Of a stretch of DNA of 64,000 bases, positions 20,411-34,256 are shown piece after piece. The stretch is from Hevea brasiliensis (lineage: Eukaryota; Streptophyta; Magnoliopsida; Malpighiales; Euphorbiaceae). Within the stretch, counting starts at the first letter, position 1, and each line of letters begins with the position of its first letter. Under the pieces are notes generated by a model, which saw nothing but the letters and a program-made list of their open reading frames with translations, ran no database searches and was not told the DNA's origin. The position numbers and the translations under genes are program-made. Where the stretch lies: positions 86,095,183 through 86,159,182 of the forward strand of contig NC_079499.1 in NCBI RefSeq assembly GCF_030052815.1, given 5' to 3'.

Positions 20411-22332
20411 AGAAAACATCCCTATCAAAGTGGGAAAATTTTTTTATTCTAGTAGATTTTATTATCCTGGGGATAGAGGAAGATGTCCAAATTTTTGTAA
20501 TATTGGGAAGACCTTTCTTGGCAACTGTTGGAGCAATTATAGACGTCAAAAATGGGTGTCTAACCCTCAAAGTGGGGGATGAAGAGGTAGAATTCAACCT
20601 GTTCTAAGCAATGAAGCAAAAGTCTAAACCTAACGACTGTTTAAGCGTTGACATCATAGACAAGCTAGTAAAAAAAGAATTTCAAAAGAGATATCCTGAA
20701 GACCCTCTTGAAGCTTGTATAGTGCATGGCCATACAGTGGAGAATGAGAACAAGAAAATTACAGCATATGCAGAATTACTTGAGGTAAATCCACCTCTAC
20801 CTTTGGCCCAAGCACTTCTGGTAGAAAATCTGTAAGAAGAGCAACCCAAGAACAGCCTTCAAAAAGGAACAAAATAGCTAGAATTAAAATCTCTTCCTTC
20901 TACACTAAGGTATGCATTCTTGGATTCTAACTCTAAAAATCTTGTCATTTTAAATGCTAGTCTGAATTCTGTAAAAGAGGAAAAACTTTTAGGAGTACTT
21001 AGGACCCATAGCAAATCTATAGGGTACACCATAGAGGTATGCATAGAATACCTATGGAAGAGACTAGTAAACCCACCATTGAACACCAAAGGAGACTAAA
21101 CCCTAACATGAAGGAAGTAGTAAAAAAGAAAATTTTGAAACCATTAGATATAGGCATTGTATACCCAATATATGATAGCAAATGGGTTAGTCCAGTGCAT
21201 GTAGTGCCTAAGAAAGGTGAGACAATTGTTATTAAAAATAACAATAATGAATTAATCCCTACTAGGGTAGTCACTAGTTGGCGAATGTGCATTGATTATA
21301 AAAAATTGAATAGTGCTATCAGAAAGGACCATTTTCCTCTTTCATTTATAGATCAAATGTTAAAGAGGCTAGCTAAACATTCCTATTTCTATTACCTAGA
21401 TGAGTATTTTGTATTCTTCCAAATTCTCATTCACCCTGGGGATCAAGAAAAGATCACATTCACTTGCCCTTATGGAATATTTGCATATAGAATAATGCCC
21501 TTTGGTCTTTGTAATGCCCCCGCAACTTTTCAAAGTGCATAATGGCCATTTTTTCGGATTATATTAAAAATATAATGGAAGTTTTTATGGATGATTTTTC
21601 TATTTATGGAACCAGCTTTGATGAATGCTTAACTATTCTTGCTAAAGTGCTTCAAAGATGTGAAGAGTCAAATCTGGTTCTTAATTGGGAAAAATGCCAT
21701 TTCATGGTAAGAGAGGGCATAATCCTTGGGCACTAGTTTGAGAAAGTGGAATAGAAGTGGACAAGGAAAAAATAGAGATTATTGAAAAAATGCCACCACC
21801 TTCATCAATCAAGGAAGTGCAAAGCTTTATGGGGCATGCAAGCTTCTATAGAAGATTTATCAAGGATTTATCCAAAATAGCTAAGCCATTAACAAATTCG
21901 TTAAATCAAAATGTCCCCTTTGACTTTGATGAAAGTTTCCTTATTGCATTTTGCAGGATAAAAAAAGCCCTTGTCTCAGCATCAATAATGTAACCACTAG
22001 ATTGGGAGCTACCATTCTAGATAATGTGCGATGCAAGTGATTACACAGTAGAGGCAGTGCTTGGACAAAGGAAAGATAAGAAAGTTCATGCCATCTACTT
22101 TGCCAGCAAAACACTTGATGATGTACAAGTCAACTATGCAACCACAAAAAAGAATTTCTAGCTGTTGTGTTTGCAGTTGAGAAGTTCAGATCTTACTTGA
22201 TTGGCTCCAAAGTTGTCATCTGCACAAATCATGCTGCCATTAAGTACCTCCTGAACAAGAAATAAGCAAAACCAAGGTTAATTCGGTGGATTCTACTTCT
22301 AAAGGAATTTGACCTTAAAGTTAAAGATAGAA
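20411..22332 (+). pseudogene. Athila-like protease, RT and RNase H region, copy A
   Basis: A protease-like end (ILGRPFLATVGAIIDVKNG, about 20496-20552) is followed by a linker and RT from about 21039. RT blocks visible: SPVHVVPKKGETIV, WRMCIDYKKLN, KDHFPLSFIDQMLKRLA, FTCPYGIFAYRIMPFGLCNAPATFQ and the catalytic VFMDDFSIYG at about 21580-21612. RNase H follows: MCDASDYTVEAVLGQ, VNYATT and RSYLIGSKVVICTNHAAIKYLL. The usual GYSGYNQI-type block is replaced by EYFVFFQILI. Lesions: TAA at about 20605, frame change near 21535, TAG at about 21734, TAA at about 21992 and TAA at about 22262. Solo LTR S1 ends it at the 5-base target TAGAA. Confidence 0.85.
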
Positions 22333-25300
22333 TGTAACATCCTCACTTTAGCTAGTCCGTATGTTTTACTGTTCTGATGACCAATGTTAGTTCGGGCAGC
22401 TAGAATATTTGGAATCATAATTAGACTAGAGTGAGGAGTTATAAATAAACCAAATAATCAGAAAAATCAAGGAAAAATTTTTAGGAATGAAATGCACTAA
22501 GGTTAAATGAGCCGTAACCCCAGTGATGAGTAACCTGAGGGGGAAGTGATGGTGAAGGCTGTTAGTAACCCTAGACCTGGGGAAAACTTCATGAAATAAT
22601 TTTTGGGACCTCAAGAAAGGATTATTAGGGTTCCAATGACAATAAAATGTTAAGAAAACACACGAAAAATTTAATCAATCGGTTTTAGCTCGTTAAGCTT
22701 AACAGAGGGCATTTTGGTCATTTCGTCTTCAGAGATGATTTTTTACCAAATTGTCCATTTATGTAAGTGAATTATATGACATAAAATATGAACAAATATT
22801 GATGAAAAATTTATTAAAAATGAATAGCAAGAGAAAGAAAAGAAAATGAAAGTAAATTGGAATTATTACATAATGCTTATGTAAGCATGAGCTAATTAAA
22901 TCCTTTGGCCAATCAAAATAAAGAAATACAATTAGAAAACATTAAAAATAAAGAAAAGAAGTTAGAAATCTAGAATAAACCATCAGCCCTCCTTCCTCCT
23001 TCCAAGCCACAGCATAGTTCCACCATTGCCAAGCTTACCAAGGCTTGATTTCTTTGGTTTTTCACCAATTAAACCCTAAGTTCCCAATACAAAATCTTAC
23101 TCTTTCATCCTAGTGAAGCTTTTGGGAGCAAAAAGAAGTAAAAAGGAAGAGTTCTTACAAGCTTTGAATTGACTCCATTAGAGGTTAGTGACCAAACTTA
23201 CTCTTTCTCTTTTGATTCATGTTGAATGAGTGGTGTGGAATGCAAATTTACAAGAAAATTGAAAAAATATCATGTGTATGCCTTTCTTAAAATTTCGGTA
23301 GCTTTGGGATAGGTAGGGTTTTGAAGATTTCTTTGAATGGAAGTGGTACTCTAGCTGCCCTTAACACTAATCTATTGATTAGGATAGTGAAGTGCAAGTG
23401 AATGCAAAAATTTGAAATGGGAGAGCTAGGGTTTGGACCCAAATTTGGGACTTTGTTTATGTATTTGGTGAAAGAGAGTTTTAATAGTCAATTACTGACC
23501 TATGTGTGATTAAGAAATGAAGTGATTTGTTTCATGAGAATTAAAGCTAGGTATGCTGCCCTTGGTGACATGCAGGACTGGGTGTGAGTCTAGTAGGTTT
23601 GGGCAGCTATAACTGGAGTTGTGTAGGTTCAATTGGTGCAAGGCCAATTTTACATGAAACTAGACACATAATGGCACAACTTTGGTGAAGAAACCCTTCC
23701 CAGAAAACCAAACAAAGTTGACATAAAGATTGCCTTAATCTGGGTGACCTACATTCTGCCTGGGCAAAATGACCAAATAAATAGTATTTATTCATTTGGT
23801 CATAACTCAGTGTAAAAAGGTCCAATTGACCTAAAATTTTACCATCAGAAAGCTGAGACATAGACCTAAAACTTTCATGAAGAAACCAAACCCAAAATCT
23901 GATCATAACATGTTCCAAAATAGACCTGCAGTCAGTGTACAAACACTGTGGATTTGGTTCTGTTCAGAAAATCTGGAAAGTTTGCAATCCGGCCAGTTAT
24001 GGTGTTTAGGCTATAACTTGAGCTACAAAACTCTAAACAGAGTGATTCAAAAAAAGAAATGTAACTGGACACAATAAGGAACAATTTTTATGAAGACAAC
24101 TTTGCCAAATTCCTACTGTACAAATAATTAATGGAACAGTCAACATAATGCTTAAAATCTGAAAATTGTGAATAAGTAACACTAAGCTTAGAAATGGTAT
24201 TGGCAACCAATACCAACAACTTTAGAATGCAAAATGTGGCATGTTCGGAATATTAGAACCAATGTATCTATTGTCTATGCTAAAGTCAATATTTTAGTTG
24301 ACTAATGAAATGAATAGTAACACTTAAACTTCAATTTCAAGAATTGTAAAATTTAAAAGTGTAACATGCCCTAGTACACCTAGTAAGATTGGTTTGGATA
24401 GGTTGGCATGCCAATAGGGTTCAGTTAGTAGTACTGCACATGGCATTATGCCATTCTGTGATTTTATGGCTTTTAGCCATTCTGATATCAGTGTGATACT
24501 TGGCCTTGTGCCCAATGTTTATTACAGCTTATTAGCTGTTCTATTGCACACCGGGAGACATAATGTGACCGATGGTGTGATGGCTCGAGGTACTTAGTAC
24601 CCAGTGCCAGTTTTCCCGTTTATCCAGTCCAGTCGACTAGTATAGGTTACTCGAGAAATTAAAATAAATCTTATCAAATTTTAATCAAATAATACTACAA
24701 TAAATGACAAAAATTAAGTCTACATAAAATGTTAACATACATTCTGCACATTTTTTGTATTTTAGTTATTTTATTTTATATTGGCACCACTAAGCAGAAT
24801 TGCTTAACGCGTCACTTTTGCCACGTGCAGGTACAAGAGACATAGCTGGGGAGTCCAGCAGACCTCAGACCAGGTGATTGTCAGATCTGCACAGAGTCTA
24901 GAGTCACCTCATATCTGTAGTGCACTTGGTAGGACATTAGGACTTTGGGTTGTATTTTGTATTTTGCATTTTGTATTAGTCTTTGGTTATGATTACAAAC
25001 TCTTGAAATTATGTGATAATGTAAATATACGAAATTTCATGTTATTGAAATTTTCTGAATATTATGTTAAAAAAATGAAATGTTGGGAAATATTCATGAA
25101 TGTGATTTGAATTGTGATGTCAACAAAAATTTTGAAAATGGTGTTGAGATTGGAGATTGAGTTGATATGTGTATATATTGGAGTTATGGATTTGAAAACT
25201 ATATTGGAAGTGTCTTTTAAATAGGTTTAGAAGAACTGTTTTCCAATTTACAGCCAGCACTCTACCGAATTTTCTATAAAAATTTATGAAAAATTCAGAT

Positions 25301-25465
25301 TAATCAATTTGCAAATAAATGATATAATGGTGAATTTTTGCAATTGGTAAATAATAAATAAATAAATTAAGGAGGGTAAATTATTATGAAATAAGATATG
25401 GTGCTTTGGCACACTAGGTGGCATATCTTGCTCGGCTACACTGTAGACGGATAAGAGTTGTCACA
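22333..25465 (+). repeat. S1: solo LTR (3133 bp), copy A, TSD TAGAA
   Basis: It begins TGTAACATCC and ends GTGTCACA-like (GTTGTCACA) at 25465. Perfect 5 bp duplications TAGAA flank it (22328-22332 and 25466-25470). No internal domain is present, so it is a solo LTR left by LTR-LTR recombination. Removing it and one TSD rejoins the Athila RNase H/integrase linker. Its 5' head (AGCTAG, TATAAATAAA at 22440) is related to S5 and, more distantly, to E1, S2 and S3. ORFs inside it are spurious. Confidence 0.92.
22440..22449 (+). promoter_or_regulatory. Candidate LTR TATA box (S1 copy A)
   Basis: TATAAATAAA lies 107 bp from the LTR start. The offset is shorter than the 145 bp of the E1/S2/S3/S4 group because the S1 head has a deletion relative to them. 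Confidence 0.35.
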
Positions 25466-26485
25466 TAGAAAAGAGGTCGAAAATATGGTAGCTGACCATC
25501 TATCTAGGCTCAAGCTAAAGGAACATGAGGATAGCTTTGATGACCTGCCAATTGATGATTCCTTTCCAGATGAAAATTTATTTGTAATCTCCCAAGCCCC
25601 TTGGTATGGTGACTTTATTAATTACCTTGTATGCAGGATTTTGCCACCCCACATGTCCTACCAGCAAAGGAAGAAATTCCTGCATGATGTGAGATACTAC
25701 ACATGGGAGGAACCTCTACTGTACAAGAGATGTTATGATGGCCTGGTAAGGAGATGCATACTAGAGGAGGAGGTAAAGAGTATCCTACAACACTGCCACT
25801 CATCACCCTATGGAGGACATCTAAGCACAATAAAAATTGCAGCTAAAATTCTACAAGCAGGGTTTTATTGGCCAAATCTATTCAAAGATGTGTGATCCTC
25901 TATGCTGACATGTGATCAATGCCAAAGAACAGGAAACATCTCAAGGAGGAATGAAATGCCACTGCATGGTATACTTAAAATAGAGCCGTTTGACGTATGG
26001 GAAATAGACTTCATGGGTCCATTCCCATCTTTAGAAAATAAGTATATTTTGGTTGGTGTTGAATATGTATCAAAATGAGTGGAAGCAATAGCCACACCAA
26101 CAAATGATGCCATAGTGGTAACCAAATTCCTCAAGAAGTACATCTTCACAAGATGTGGCACCCCAAGGGCAATCATCAGTGATGGAGGAAGTCACTTCTG
26201 CAATCAGCAATTTGAGATATTATTAAAGAAGTATGGAGTGACTCACAAAGTATCAACACCCTACCACTCTCAAACCAGTGGTCAGGTGAAAGTTTCAAAT
26301 GGGGAACTAAAACAAATCCTTGAGAAAATAGTTAATCACTCAAGGAAGGATTGGTCTTTGAAACTAGATGATGCATTGTGGGCCTACCGCACTACATATA
26401 AGACTCCCATTGGAACAATCCCCTTTTGCTTGGTTTATGGAAAATCATGCCACCTCCCAGTCGAGCTTGAACATAAGGCCTATTG
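25466..26485 (+). pseudogene. Athila-like integrase, copy A
   Basis: The reading starts in the RNase H/integrase linker (ENMVADHLSRLK), then PWYGDFINYL and the HHCC zinc-binding region (HCHSSPYGGHLS to TCDQCQRTG, about 25793-25930). Catalytic residues sit in [10 protein letters not shown] (about 26005), [11 protein letters not shown] (about 26172) and the Glu region [11 protein letters not shown] (about 26297). Stops: TGA at about 25893 and TGA at about 26076, the second where Trp is expected (SKWVEA); both are shared with copy B at 56184-57202 and so predate the duplication. S2 interrupts it after ELEHKAY. Confidence 0.88.
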
Positions 26486-29250
26486 TGTAACACCCCTACA
26501 TGCATAGTCTTGCATATTTTACTATTTTGGTGACCAGTGTCGATCCGGATAATTAAGAGGATTAGAACCATGTTTAAGACACCTAGAAAAGCCCTAAATG
26601 AAAATTTATAGTGATTATTAGAAGGTCAAGTATAAATAAGAAAAACAAAACATAAAAGGTTAAATGAGCCGGGGGTCACAGCGATGGGTGACCTTACCGG
26701 GAAGTGACAGTGAGGTCAGTTCCAATCCTTATTTTGAGCAAGACATTGTGACATCGCAGTCCTAAGAAGTATTATGAAGCTAGTGAAAAAGAGAAAATCA
26801 TATAAAAGAGTTAATAAGCAGATCAAATAATTAGATCAGGGTTCCGAAAGAAATACTAAATTATTAGCAAACCGGATCAGACTAGCGAGGGGCAAATTGC
26901 TCAATTCACCCTAGAGGAGACTCATGGCCTAACTATCCAATAAAATTTGAGAAATGAAAATTTTAAAGAATAGATTTAAATTAAAGAATTATGGAAAAAG
27001 GAAAGGAAAAAGAAAAGAAAAGAAAAGAAAATAGAATAATGACATCATGCGTGTAACATAAGCAATGATCTCATAAATTAATTTTCATTTAATTATTTTT
27101 AACTAAGTCAATTATGGGCATAAAAGGGCATAAAAACAAAATTAAAAAAAGACATTTTTACTTCTTCTTCAGCAAGTGGCCGACACCCCTCTCCCTTTTT
27201 CTCTCTTTTCATTTTTTATCTCCATTAAAGCTTAATTTTAAGTTTCTTAAACCCCTAAATTAACCATAAATTCTCCAAATTCTCTACTTAAACCTTACTC
27301 TTGCAACTTGAAAAGTAGATTGAAAAAGGAAAAGTGAAGAGATTGGAGGAATTAGTGAGGATTTAAAAGCTTCACTCAAGGTTAGTGTTTATTTCTTAAA
27401 TTTCTCTCTATCCTTATGATTTACATACTTGAGTGAAGTTGGAAATTGATGAAAAAATGAAACAAATCATGCACATCTCCACTTATAGGAATTTCTGCCA
27501 ACACTAGAAGGATTTTGAGTGAGTTTGATGCAATTGAAGCTGTAATTAAGTGTGTAGAAGATGATTATAAACTTTAATTGCATTAATTGAATAAGTTGCA
27601 TAATTAGAGTTCTTGAGCCAATGAATTTAGGGGGAAATTTTGGAGAAAATTGGTAATTGATGTAATGGGACCTAATTGAAACTTGAAATGGTCAATTGGG
27701 GTCAAATGGAGTGTGTTGGAGTGATGAGAATTGAAATCAAATTCGGATTGGTGAGAGTCAATTCTGGACAGCCAGACTTAGGTCCAAAACTATAATTCTG
27801 CCACTTCAATTGGTGTGAGGCTAATTGGAGATGAAAGTAGACACATAATGTCACAATTTTCTTGTCGAAACCCTGCCTAGAAAATGACTTTAAGTTAGTG
27901 AACAATTAGGTCAAACCCGGAATTAGCACACTAGCACTATACAGAAATGACTAAATGAACAGTATTTGTTCATTTGACCATAAATTGGTGTAGGAAGGTC
28001 AAAATGACCTGAATTTTATACCGATGGAAAGCTGAGACATAGTAATACAACTTTTATGGAGAATGAAAACCCAAATTCTAACCATAACCCATCCAAAATG
28101 TGAGCTGTATTCGGCACACCAAAACTGCCAGAACCAAAAACCTGCCTAGAATTCTGGGTAGCTACCAATCCGGCCTGCCTTAGAAAAATAGGCATAACTT
28201 GGGCTACAAAACTCCGGATGGAATGATTCAAAAAGGGAATTAAAGCTAAGACAATAAGGAACAACTTTAATGTAGGACACTTAGCCAAACTCCCACAGTT
28301 ACCAGACCAATGGAACAATAGGAAATAATGAACCAAAACTAAAAAATTATAATTTCTCTTAGGAGGCTTAGAAATTGAAATGGCAACCAATGCCAATCAA
28401 TTAGACCCTCAAAATGTGGTATGTGGGTGTAATTAGAATTCATACACCTATTAAGAATGAAAAAGTCAACATCATACACCTATTAAGAATGAAAAAGTCA
28501 ACATTTTGACTTGAATAGTATAATGAATAGTAACCCTAAAATACAAAGTCTAAAGAATGCTATTTTAAGAAATTTTGGGGGTGCAATTAAGTAGACATAA
28601 AATTATTATTGGATTACTTATGTGACTTGATACTTAAACAATGAAAATTGTGTGTTTCAATTGGGAAAGACACTAAAAAGGAGAAAGAAACACTGAGTCA
28701 AGGCCAAGAGGTGACTCATAAGAGGTTTGTGCACAACATATAATTTCTCTTTGAAATTTCTTTTCAAATTGTGTTGAATGAATTGTAAGAATTTATTTAT
28801 GACTTCCATTGAATTGAATATTTAATTGAAAAGAAATATGTGCTATTGACCCATGTTTTTGGGAAGTTAAACTATATGTGAATTGATGACCATTTTAAAT
28901 GCTTAGAAAATTGTTAAAATAGTTTGAAACTACAGTGTCATGACTAGATGTTTGAATTCCTCACTAGCTTGCCTAGTGGGAAGAAATAGTTTTGTATTCC
29001 CTCTGTAGCTGAAGTGTTGAGGTGTGTGCCAGTAGAGGAGGAAATTGAATGGGTACCCATAGATTTGAGCTAGCTAGCCTTAGTATTCCTTATAAGCCTT
29101 TGGCTGTTGGGATGAAAAGTATATTTGTGTCATGATATGACTGTGCGATTTTATGGAAAGCTATTCTTGAATTATGAAGTGAGAATTTCTTTGACTTAAA
29201 TTTTAAATTGTGTTTTGTATTTGTTTAATAATTTAAGTACTGTAATTGGA
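26486..29250 (+). repeat. S2: LTR, copy A, truncated at the duplication junction
   Basis: It starts TGTAACACCCC directly after TATTG (26481-26485). The sequence follows the complete S2 at 57203-60699 until about 59962 of that copy, then jumps to CACTA sequence; the last ~735 bp are missing. It carries a private 32 bp tandem duplication (28441-28472 and 28473-28504) and a private short deletion near 27786. TATAAATAAG is at 26631. Confidence 0.9.
26631..26640 (+). promoter_or_regulatory. Candidate LTR TATA box (S2 copy A)
   Basis: TATAAATAAG begins 145 bp from the LTR start. Confidence 0.38.
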
Positions 29251-29252
29251 AG
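29248..29252. other. Tandem-duplication junction
   Basis: Left of this point the sequence is S2 LTR (matching up to about 59962). Right of it the sequence is CACTA noncoding DNA matching copy A from 8655 on (constant offset 20595 at the junction). Two to three bases (GG/GGA) are shared by both parents at the crossover, suggesting end joining or microhomology-mediated exchange. Confidence 0.85.
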
Positions 29253-29263
29253 CATTGGCCGAA

Positions 29264-30650
29264 ACTTCTTTTCCTATGAACAATCAGCAAAATTTGTGCC
29301 CAATTTTAAATGGACACAGCCTAACCCTACCTTTCTCTTTTATTATTCTTTTTTTTTTCTTTTGACTTACAACCTGTCATTTTTCCTGTGGGTGCTAATT
29401 GTTTATCATTTATTTTAATAATTATGATAATTTAATAATTATTTTTATATTTTAAAAAATATATATTATAAAATATAATTTGAATTAATATTAAAATTTT
29501 AAAAATTTATATACTTATCAAAATTAAATTAAAATTGTATTTTTTAAATAATTATTAATTATTTAAAAGTTATATAAAAAAATAACAATATAATATCTTA
29601 TATTAATAATAAAAATGAATATATTTAATTTTAAATTTATTAATAAATAATTTTATTATTTTTAAAATTATATTAACTTAAATAATTTAATGTATCACAT
29701 GGAAATTTTTAAAAAAGTTAAATAATTGAAGAATTGTTGAGTTCACGTCGATATTTATACACCCTTTCCCCCGTATAGTTATTTAGTAGGCTATTAGTTG
29801 TGGATGAGTATACTCAAATAGTTCAGATGTAAATTAGCAACCAAACTTACACATTTAATTACAAATAAAAGATTGTATGTTTATTTTATTGCTATACTAA
29901 TATCTATTTTTTCATGTCCTTTAATTTTAATAATTATTATGTTTTTTAATTTTATACTATTGTGCCATATAGTGTAGTTATTTATTTATTTATTTATTCA
30001 CTTTTGGGTGTTAAATTTTATACAAGAATTTACTGACAGAATTTCTTTTTTTTTTAGAACTACAGTCTGTCTCACTCTCTTCTGGTCACTATCTCTCATT
30101 ATTTTGTTCCTTGCTTTCAGTATCACATAGGTAAGTAATATTTTAATATGGCGTTTTAATTTATAGATGCATGCATATCAATTTTTGAGGTGATAATTTT
30201 TTCTATTGTTGGACACTATTCTAGATTTTCTATATATCTTAATAGTTTTTTTTTTTTTTTATCAAATTTGTCACATAATAACCTTAGAAAACCAGTCCAA
30301 TGTCCTGCTGACAATTAATGTCAGTGGACAATGGATTGTCCTGTTGGACAAATTGGAATTGTATACACTACATAGGAATAGGATGGATATAAATATGTAT
30401 TATATATTTGTAGAAATTTCGTAACATCTCTCATTGTTCTCTGGGTGCAGACTTTATGTTGTGCACTTCGAGAACTAATGGGAGATGCTGCCAAAATTTT
30501 TACAAATATATGACATGTCATTATCTGTCTGTTATTGGTAGAGATGATACAATTCTAATTGGGTTAGGGCCTTACATTTCAACGCATGATTGGGGATATG
30601 ATGTAATTCTGATATATGACATATCATTACTAATATTCACTTAATTATTA
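29264..30650 (+). other. CACTA leader and intron region, copy B
   Basis: Noncoding sequence equivalent to about 8670-10075, with the same A+T-rich block (about 29400-29700), candidate leader-exon signals near 30055-30135 and 30450, and an acceptor near 30656. No coding potential is visible. Confidence 0.5.
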
Positions 30651-30666
30651 CACAGCTATTAGCAAA

Positions 30667-33600
30667 ATGGGATTAGATCGGAAATGGATGTATGCTAGGT
30701 TAAAAGATGGTCTATTTACCTCAGAATTCATAGAAGGTATTGAACAATTCATAACATTTGCTAAGCACCATCCAGAGTGGATGGATGGGGATAAACTAAA
30801 GTGTCCATGTAATCATCGAAAGTGTCAGAATCGTAATTATGCTGATGAGAATACAATTCGGTTACATTTGATGAAGCATGGATTCGTGTCGTATTATTAT
30901 AAATGGATTCTACATGGGGAACCCCGCACAAGTAATATTGATAGTTAAAACATAAATGTTATGATAGCGGAGTCTGTTCAAGAGGTTGATAATAGCACAA
31001 GCAATACATATGAGCAAATTACAATGGATGCAGCAGGTCTTGATTTCTTTCAGGATGTAATGGAGGAGCCTCCAAATCCATCAGCTCAAAAATTATATGA
31101 CATGTTACAAGCTGCTAATCAAGAGGTGTGGCCAAGTTGTGAAAGCCATTCACAGCTCTCAGTTGTTGCAAGGATGTTGAACATCAATGCAGAACATCAT
31201 TTGTCAGAAAGGTGTTTTGATGACATTTGTCAACTTATGAAAGAGGTGTTATCGGATGAAAATTTAATGACTAAAAACTTTTACATTACGAAGAAGTTGG
31301 TCCAAGCATTGGGCCTACCTGTTGAGAAGATTCATTGTTGTACTAATGGATGTATGTTATATTGGGCTGAAGATAGTGAGTTACAAATTGCAAATTTTGT
31401 GACCATCCACGGTTCAAACAACATAGTCGAGGCTCTTCTAATTTTCAAACCAATGTCCCACATAAGAAAATGTACTACTTTCCTCTCACACAGAGATTGC
31501 AAAGATTATATGCTTCGAATGCAACAGCAAAAGAAATGAGATGGCATGCTGAGCATGACCATGAAGATGGGGTAATGCGTCATTGTGCAGATGCAACTAC
31601 ATGGAAGCATTTTAATAAAACACATCCTTCATTTGCTGCTGAGGTTCGAAATGTAAGGCTAGGACCATGCACTGATGGGTTTCAACCATTTGGTCAGTCT
31701 GGACAACAATATTCATCTTGGCCAGTCATTGTCACTCCTTACAATTTTCCTCCTTGGTTATGTATGAAGGAAGAGTATATGTTCCTAACGGTAATAGTTC
31801 CTGGTCCAAGAAACCTAAAAGACAAATTGGATGTGTACTTACAGCCCCTTATTGCAGAGTTGAAACAGCTGTGGGAAGTTGGAGTTGAGACATATGATGC
31901 ATCAAAGAAGAATAATTTTAATATGAGGGTTGCGTTATTATGGACAATAAGTGATTTCCCTGCATATTCAATGTTATCCGGTTGGAGCACAGCAGGCAAG
32001 ACTGCTTGTCCATATTGTAGGGGCGATTCAGATGCATTCACATTGACAAAGGGTGGTAAAAAATCATGGTTTGACAATCACCATAAATTCTTACTAGCTA
32101 ACCATCATTTCAGATGAATAAAATTGCTTTTAGAAAGAACAAGACAGTTACAAAAAGTGCTCCCCCCATTCTATCTGGTGAGGAAATTTTAGAACAAATA
32201 GAACATCTAGGATTAATGTGTGTCACAGATATGGGTGCAGATGAGAATAACAGTTGCAAAGCAAAAAACACGAGTTAGAAGAGATGGACCATTTTTTGGG
32301 ATTTGCCACATTGGAGTACTAACATGCTTCGCCACAACCTGGATGTCATACATATAAAGAAAAATGTATTTGAAAATATTTTTAATACTATGATGAATGT
32401 TGAAGGGAAGACGAAGGACAATGAAAAATCAAGGGAAGATTTGAAAAAGTTTTGTCATCAACCTGAGTTAGAGAGGGATATGGCAACAGGAAAGTATCCT
32501 AAAGCATGTTACACATTAGACAAACAATCTAAAGCAGTGTTGTATGAATGGCTTAAAAATCTTAGATTTCTAGATGGTTTTGTGTCAAACATGGGCAGGT
32601 GTATAGACGTGCAAAAACTAAAGTTGTTTGGGATGAAAAGCCATGATTGTCAAGTCTTTATGCAAAGATTACTCCCAATAGCATTTAGGAAATTGCTTCC
32701 AAAATATGTGTGGCAATCATTAACCGAATTGAGCAATTTCTTTAGAGAGTTAACTTCAACAACACTTAGAGAAGAAGCCATGTTACAGCTCAATGAAGAG
32801 ATTCCTATAATATTATGTAAACTAGAGCGTATATTCCCTCTAAGCTTCTTTGACTCCATGGAACATCTCCCAGTGCATTTGGCTTATGAAGCATGATTGC
32901 TGGTCCTGTGCAATATCGGTGGATGTATCCATTTGAGAGGTAACTAGTTTAATGTATTGTTGTATACTATCATTAAATGGAGAAATAAAAACTTTGTTGT
33001 GACTAAATAGTAAATGGTACAGGTACTTTAGGAAGTTAAAAAATAATGTGAAAAATAAAGCCAAAGTGGAAGGTTCCATATGCAATGCATACTTAGTTGA
33101 AGAAGCATCGTCATTCTGAGCTCATTATTTTGAACCCCATGTCAACACAAGGCATCGAAAAGTTCCACGCAATGATGATACAGTCGAACATATGGATGAA
33201 CATTTAGGGAATCTATCAATTTTCACTCATTCCAGTAGGCCACTGGGAAAAGGAAAGGTTAGATATCTCACAGAACAAGAATTTCAAGCAGCACAAATGT
33301 ACATCTTATTGAATTGTATAGAAGTAAAATCATACATTAAGTTTTTCTAATATTCAATTATTATAATTGTTGCAATGCCATTATTGATTCCAAACATGTA
33401 ATTAACTATTTTCATTGTGTGCAGCATTTTTGTTAATGAGTTACACATGGCCAATCCAAATATCAATGATAAACAAATTGATGAGAAACTAGAGCGTGAA
33501 TTTGATAAGTGGTTCAACAAAAATGTTCACAATCCCTCCAACAATATATCAAGCCAGTTTTTAAAGGATCTATCAAAGGGTCCATTAAGAAGTGTTATGT

Positions 33601-34256
33601 CCTACAATAGTTATGTAGTTAATGGTTATAAATTTCACACTAAAAGTCATGGTTCACATAGGGCAACGATGAACAGTTGGGTATGTATCAAGGGGACTAA
33701 TTACAATACTGATGAAAGTGACTACTATGGACAATTAATTGAAGTGCTATGATTGGAGTACCCTGGATTACCAATCAAAAGAACTGTATTGTTTAAATGT
33801 GATTGGTTTGATCCAACACCAAATGTGGGAACAAAGATTCATCCAAAATATAAACTTGTGGATATTAATCATAAAAGATCCTTCAATAGGGATGAACTAT
33901 TTGTTCTTACTATCCAAGCTGCTCAGGTGAATTATTCCATATATCCAATCTTAAAGCGTGACAAGGATGATTGGTGGGCTGTGTTCAAAATCAAAGCGAG
34001 ATCTGTTGTTGATCTTCTTGAGCAAGTGAATGTGACAACCCCCCCCCCCCCTGCACGGGAAGAACCATTTCAAAAAGATGAAATGGAAGTCTCTTTGATT
34101 CAAATTGATGATGATGATGATCAACAACAATATTTGAATGATCAAAATGGTGTATTAGTTAAAATTAATGAAGAGGATGTTGAAGATGAAGAAGAGCTTG
34201 AATTGGACTCAAAAAGCGATGAGGAATGCCATGATGTATATGATAGTGATACTAAT
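30667..34256 (+). pseudogene. tnpD-like: CACTA TNPD/TNP2-type transposase, copy B
   Basis: Same domain order as 10090-13546: transposase-associated domain from ATG 30667, Transposase_21 core (about 31210-32890; CTDGFQPFG, CPYCRGDSDAF and a partly altered LDVIHIKKNVFEN), intron at 32940-33022, DUF4216-like part from about 33417, and an acidic tail to 34256. Lesions differ from copy A: a TAA at about 30946 where copy A has Gln, a one-base loss near 31384, a one-base loss near 32116, a TAG at about 32276 and a one-base loss near 32893. It is intact where copy A has its TAA at 10630 and its 138 bp deletion, and its C13 run (34039-34051) keeps the Pro-rich frame. In LDVIHIKKN the usual Glu is Lys. 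Confidence 0.88.

Noticed and set aside
29215..29418. 67-codon ORF across the duplication junction, a possible new fusion gene
   Set aside because: Both sides are noncoding in their parent sequences (LTR and CACTA leader), so the open frame is chance.
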